This document shows positions 6,057 to 9,005 of a stretch of DNA of 9,005 nucleotides, in pieces. The DNA is from Candidatus Staskawiczbacteria bacterium. GTDB lineage: Bacteria; Patescibacteriota; Minisyncoccia; Minisyncoccales; Staskawiczbacteraceae. The notes under the pieces were generated by a model, which did no database searches, was not told the origin of the DNA, and was given only the letters and a program-made list of their open reading frames with translations. A program made the translations under genes and the position numbers. Numbering within the stretch: position 1 is the first letter of the stretch; each line of letters opens with the position of its first letter. The stretch spans positions 1 to 9,005 of the forward strand of contig CAIWKF010000033.1 in the NCBI GenBank assembly GCA_903913175.1, read 5' to 3'.

Positions 6057-7865
6057 TTAATTATTTTTAGCGTTTGCAATTTTTGATTTGGCTATATTTC
6101 TTTCATTTACTTCATTTGGTTTGGTAGTAATAATTTTATCTTCTGTAAAGCTTGCCACTATGGAAATTGCTACATGTTTTTTACCAGCAAAAAATAACCC
6201 TTCTCCAACAGCAGCTTCAAGTAATAAATATTTTTCTTGATCAGTTAAGTTAAAAGTTTTTTGTACAATATCAATAGTAGCAGTAGATTGTTTTAATAAT
6301 AATTGCAGTGATGAGTTAGATACTATGGCTTTGCCGTAACTTGAATTCATAAAATCTTCTACATCTTGTGTAATTGTAGTTACTCCTAAATAGTATTTTC
6401 TGCCTCTTTTTGCCAAGCCAAATAAAAACGAAGCCCCATCTTCAGATTGCATGAGCCACCAAGCCTCGTCTACCACCAAAATTCTTTTCTTTAAATTTGA
6501 TCTTACAATATTCCAAACATATCTCATAATAATGTATAAAGCCATTGGTTTTAAAGTTTCCTCCATATCTCTTATTCCAAAAACTACCAAATTTTTATCT
6601 ATGGTTATATTTGATTGCTGGTTGAAAAAATCAGAAAAAGTTCCCTTAATATATTTTTTTAATCTAATAACTAGTGATTCAGCGCCAGCCATGCTTTCTA
6701 AAATTTCTGTAAAATCTGACATTAATGGGGTTTTGTCTTTCCATGTTGCAGGGTCTGATTGCGCAGTTATATCGCGTATAGCATAAACTTGGGTTAAGGC
6801 TTCGTCTACAATACTATCTTCTTCTGGCGAAAGGCCACCAAGCATAATTCTTAATAATCCTACTAAATTAATAACATTTGATCTTAAAATGTCTTCTGGG
6901 TCGTCCCCTGGTCCGGGAACTGGCAAATCAAAAGGATTAACATGATTTTCTGAAGTTAAAGAAATTTTAAAAAACGCCCCACCAATTCCTTCTGCTAAAG
7001 CTTCATATTCATTTTCTGGATCAATAATAATAACATCTACTCCTTGCATTAAATATCTTAAAATTTCTAGCTTTATAGCATAAGATTTTCCAGAGCCAGA
7101 TTTGGCAAAACAAACTAAATTAGCATTTTCTAAACTAAATCTATCAAATAAAACTAAAGAATTATTATGTCTATTTACTCCATATAAAATTCCTTCATTA
7201 GAGCTTAAATCAAAAGAAATAAAAGGAAAGGAGGTTGAAAGAGGCTCTGTGTCCATTGGCGTGTGGACATTTAATAAATCCATGCCATAAGGATTAGAAG
7301 AAATAAAGCCATCTTTTTGTCTGAATAAAGCAGGTTTTATATAAATTAAGCGAGATTCAAAAATTGAGCGTAAAGTTAATTCTGTTTCTCGTAGTTCTTT
7401 TTCCGATCTTTCATAAACCGTGATATATAAACCAAATCTAAACATTTTTTCTTGGGCAGTCATTAACTTGTCTCGCAAATTTTCAATATCTTTATATGAA
7501 ATTTCTAAAGAAGGGTCTCTTATTAGCCCCTTTTCTTCTCTTTCAATAATTTCAGAGGAAACTTCTGTAATTTTTTTTCTTAATTTTTTTAAAATTTGTT
7601 CTGAATTTACAGGATGTATAAAAAAAGAAATATCCATTGGTACATTTAAATCAATTACAGGAGAAAACCACCCAGTATTTAAATATCTTGGATAAGAAAA
7701 AATAAAAAAAGATTTAGCAAACCTGTCTCCAAGTTTTATATAGTCTTGAGTAATGCCCACATAAGGCGGGGCAATAATATCTCTTACATCAAATTTTTCT
7801 TCTTCAAAAATTTTCTCTGTAAGATTGTCATTCTTTTTTCCTAAAATTTTGTTTAAAAAATCCAT
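6057..7865 (-). CDS. virB4: VirB4-type T4SS ATPase
   Basis: A 602-residue ATPase of the VirB4/TraC/TrbE family, the motor that powers substrate or pilin handling at the inner membrane in type IV secretion systems. Residues 1-240 form the N-terminal domain, with IAPPYVGITQDYIKLGDRFAK at 31-51, a charged helical stretch at 87-140, and FGLYITVYE leading into a helix at 144-170. The C-terminal RecA-like domain starts near 241. Walker A is AKSGSGKS at 254-261, with alanine in place of the usual first glycine. DPENEYEAL at 282-290 is the usual VirB4 strand after it. Walker B is ILVVDEAW at 462-469 (D466, E467). LAKRGRKYYLG (484-494) and TTITQDVEDF (496-505) match the conserved arginine and glutamine motifs, and VGEGLFFAG (553-561) is the family C-terminal block. 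All catalytic motifs are present. The N-terminal part is short for VirB4; the upstream 222-residue protein may supply the rest. Confidence 0.95.
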   Translation of the reverse strand: MDFLNKILGKKNDNLTEKIFEEEKFDVRDIIAPPYVGITQDYIKLGDRFAKSFFIFSYPRYLNTGWFSPVIDLNVPMDISFFIHPVNSEQILKKLRKKITEVSSEIIEREEKGLIRDPSLEISYKDIENLRDKLMTAQEKMFRFGLYITVYERSEKELRETELTLRSIFESRLIYIKPALFRQKDGFISSNPYGMDLLNVHTPMDTEPLSTSFPFISFDLSSNEGILYGVNRHNNSLVLFDRFSLENANLVCFAKSGSGKSYAIKLEILRYLMQGVDVIIIDPENEYEALAEGIGGAFFKISLTSENHVNPFDLPVPGPGDDPEDILRSNVINLVGLLRIMLGGLSPEEDSIVDEALTQVYAIRDITAQSDPATWKDKTPLMSDFTEILESMAGAESLVIRLKKYIKGTFSDFFNQQSNITIDKNLVVFGIRDMEETLKPMALYIIMRYVWNIVRSNLKKRILVVDEAWWLMQSEDGASFLFGLAKRGRKYYLGVTTITQDVEDFMNSSYGKAIVSNSSLQLLLKQSTATIDIVQKTFNLTDQEKYLLLEAAVGEGLFFAGKKHVAISIVASFTEDKIITTKPNEVNERNIAKSKIANAKNN

Positions 7866-7889
7866 AATAATATTTTTAAATTATAAAAA

Positions 7890-8558
7890 TTATTTTAGAA
7901 GTTCTGGCAATATTTCTGGGTAATATCCTATTTCTGCTTGATCTGGATGGTGAATTGACCAAAAAAGCTCAATTAACTCTGGGGTTGTTAATGGGACCCC
8001 TTCAAGGCCACACCTTTTTAATCCTAAAGCTAAAAATTCCATTCTTTGCCAAAGTTGAGTTTTGCATCGCTCAAAGTCATCGTCTTTCATGGCAGTACCA
8101 GAGCTATCTTTTTTATTTGAAAAAGCCTGCATAATACTAGACCTTTTTGCCCCACCGCCAACTCCAAAAATTTCCATTAAATTATATGGGACCACAATAT
8201 AAAAATTTTTAGTCATGACCATATCTCCAGAAACCATTTCTTTAATAAACTCTCTATATGAAGATGTTTGGGTTCTTAGTAAACTGTTAGTTTGTTTTTC
8301 TTCTAGGTCTTTTAAACTGTCTAAATATGGAGTTATATTTATATTTCTAGACTGAATAATAATTTGACAGGAAAAGTCTAAAGAGTTTAAAAAGCTTTGA
8401 TAAGCATAAATAATAGCAGACTGCTCTTCTTCGGATTTTAAAGCAAAATTTAAAGAAGAAACCATTAAAACGCCCCTAATGGAGTTATTTTTTAACAATA
8501 AAACACCTTCTCTAATATCTTGTATTTCTAAAAAATCTTGAGTAGCATTATTGGTCAT
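7890..8558 (-). CDS. TraC/VirB4 N-terminal-domain-like protein
   Basis: A 222-residue soluble protein resembling the non-catalytic N-terminal part of TraC/VirB4 proteins. The recognisable stretch is residues 9-75: FLEIQDIREGVLLLKN, RGVLMVSSLNFALKSEEEQ, then AYQSFLNSLDFSCQIIIQSR, a pattern common in CPR proteins encoded between PrgI and VirB4. Residues 98-125 form a second block ending in NFYIVVPYNL, and 155-190 is a helical segment (QLWQRMEFLALGLKRCGLEG). There is no Walker A motif, so it should not hydrolyse ATP. It lies in the same reading frame as the downstream ATPase, separated by two in-frame TAA codons and 24 bases. Together the two products total 824 residues, about the length of a single full VirB4/TraC. 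It may therefore be a split-off N-terminal domain, or a separate paralogous domain. The ATG start has no clear ribosome binding site. Confidence 0.75.
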   Translation of the reverse strand: MTNNATQDFLEIQDIREGVLLLKNNSIRGVLMVSSLNFALKSEEEQSAIIYAYQSFLNSLDFSCQIIIQSRNINITPYLDSLKDLEEKQTNSLLRTQTSSYREFIKEMVSGDMVMTKNFYIVVPYNLMEIFGVGGGAKRSSIMQAFSNKKDSSGTAMKDDDFERCKTQLWQRMEFLALGLKRCGLEGVPLTTPELIELFWSIHHPDQAEIGYYPEILPELLK

Positions 8559-8575
8559 TTTGTATATTCTTAATT

Positions 8576-8989
8576 TTATTTATTTTCACTACGCGTTTCA
8601 ATTTGTGTGTGCATTTTTCTTAATTGGCTATTTTGGGTTCTTAAAACAGGGCCTTCTTCTATTTTTCTTATTTCAATTCTTTTAATTGTTTTATAAGGAT
8701 ATGGAGATTCTTTTTTTTGCCAAATATAATTTTTTGAGCCAGCCAAAAAACCAAAAGAACTTAAAATAATATCTAAAATTGGCATGCCATTTATTTTTCC
8801 AAAAGCCAACACAAGAGAAATAACAAAAATTATAATAGAAAAGATTGCAAAAAGGAAAAAAGGTAAAAGGTAAAATAAAAAGAAACATAAAACACCCGCT
8901 CCAATTAAATAAAAAAATTGACGAAAACTAATAAAGAAAGCGATTTTTCCTTCTTGTTCAATAAACTGTGGGATTGGATATTGTTCCAT
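8576..8989 (-). CDS. PrgI-family membrane protein of a T4SS-like system
   Basis: This 137-residue protein has the layout of the PrgI family, small inner-membrane proteins encoded next to VirB4-type ATPases in T4SS-like clusters. Seen directly: an N-terminal segment reading MEQYPIPQFI, then SFRQFFYLIGAG leading into two adjacent hydrophobic helices (about residues 23-44 and 45-63), then a second conserved block around GMPILDIILSSFGFLAG and NYIW (68-90), and a polar, basic C-terminal tail (91-137) that should be cytoplasmic. Length and order fit the family. The ATG start has no Shine-Dalgarno sequence; upstream is only A/T-rich DNA up to the window edge. It is followed after 17 bases by the TraC-like gene, so it is probably co-transcribed with the ATPase genes. 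By position it may be a membrane partner or dock for the VirB4 motor, but this is inference. Confidence 0.85.
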   Translation of the reverse strand: MEQYPIPQFIEQEGKIAFFISFRQFFYLIGAGVLCFFLFYLLPFFLFAIFSIIIFVISLVLAFGKINGMPILDIILSSFGFLAGSKNYIWQKKESPYPYKTIKRIEIRKIEEGPVLRTQNSQLRKMHTQIETRSENK

Positions 8990-9005
8990 AAAAAATTTAA
9001 TATTA

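Noticed and set aside
1052..7695. Plus-strand open frames of 60-111 codons (for example 1052-1273, 3771-4004, 4745-4948, 6451-6786, 7102-7290, 7420-7695)
   Set aside because: All lie opposite well-supported minus-strand genes, have unnatural composition and show no recognisable motif or start context.
8691..8888. Minus-strand 65-codon frame inside the PrgI gene
   Set aside because: It is an out-of-frame shadow of PrgI, made of Phe/Tyr-rich translation of an A/T-rich sequence.
35..8989. Possible UGA reassignment (Gly or Trp code) as in some CPR or Mollicutes lineages
   Set aside because: Long frames of 1081 and 602 codons are uninterrupted under the standard code and use TAA or TAG stops. 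The absence of a TGA stop among seven genes is expected for such A/T-rich DNA.
9003..9005. TTA at the right edge as the TAA stop of an upstream minus-strand gene
   Set aside because: Three bases in A/T-rich DNA at the window edge cannot support a gene call.

Overview
The window is an AT-rich bacterial segment with seven genes, all on the minus strand and tightly packed. Read in the direction of transcription (high to low coordinate) they are: a PrgI-family membrane protein, a TraC/VirB4 N-terminal-like protein, a VirB4-type ATPase, a small unidentified membrane protein, and three secreted or anchored proteins that share one pilin-like membrane module. The gene set, the strong A/T bias, the absence of Shine-Dalgarno sequences and the style of the small membrane proteins suggest a Candidate Phyla Radiation (Patescibacteria, Parcubacteria-like) genome. 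This assignment is inference from gene content; the window has no rRNA or other phylogenetic marker. Nothing suggests stop-codon reassignment: a 1081-codon frame and a 602-codon frame read through with the standard code, and the visible stops are six TAA and one TAG.

Region 5601-8989 is the motor and inner-membrane part of a type IV secretion-like (T4SS) system. PrgI (8576-8989), the TraC-like protein (7890-8558), the VirB4 ATPase (6057-7865) and a 143-residue membrane protein (5601-6032) follow one another with gaps of 17-24 bases. No VirD4 coupling protein, VirB11, VirB8/9/10 or relaxase lies in the window, so conjugation, DNA uptake and protein secretion cannot be told apart from this piece alone.

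Region 35-5486 holds three paralogues of 1081, 447 and 267 residues. Each begins with a signal peptide, then a conserved mature start of the form LExxYP, then two transmembrane helices joined by a short loop, ending near TIN(P/T)xL. This is the layout of TrbC/VirB2-like T4SS pilins. Unlike ordinary pilins, each carries a different exported C-terminal part: a very large cysteine-rich region with about 70 cysteines in the first, and repeats resembling beta/gamma-crystallin Greek-key motifs in the other two. The most interesting reading is a T4SS-like ATPase system coupled to a set of pilin-anchored, disulfide-stabilised surface proteins, perhaps for attachment to a host or partner cell. That role is inferred.

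The last gene (267 residues) ends abruptly at a run of eight T followed by AAAA and TAG. It appears to lack the final Greek-key-like repeat of its paralogue, and the stop is preceded by a canonical -1 slippery heptamer (T TTA AAA), so a frameshift, programmed or artefactual, is possible. The only non-coding stretch above 40 bases is 5487-5600, which is almost pure A/T and contains a short tandem repeat and an inverted repeat.
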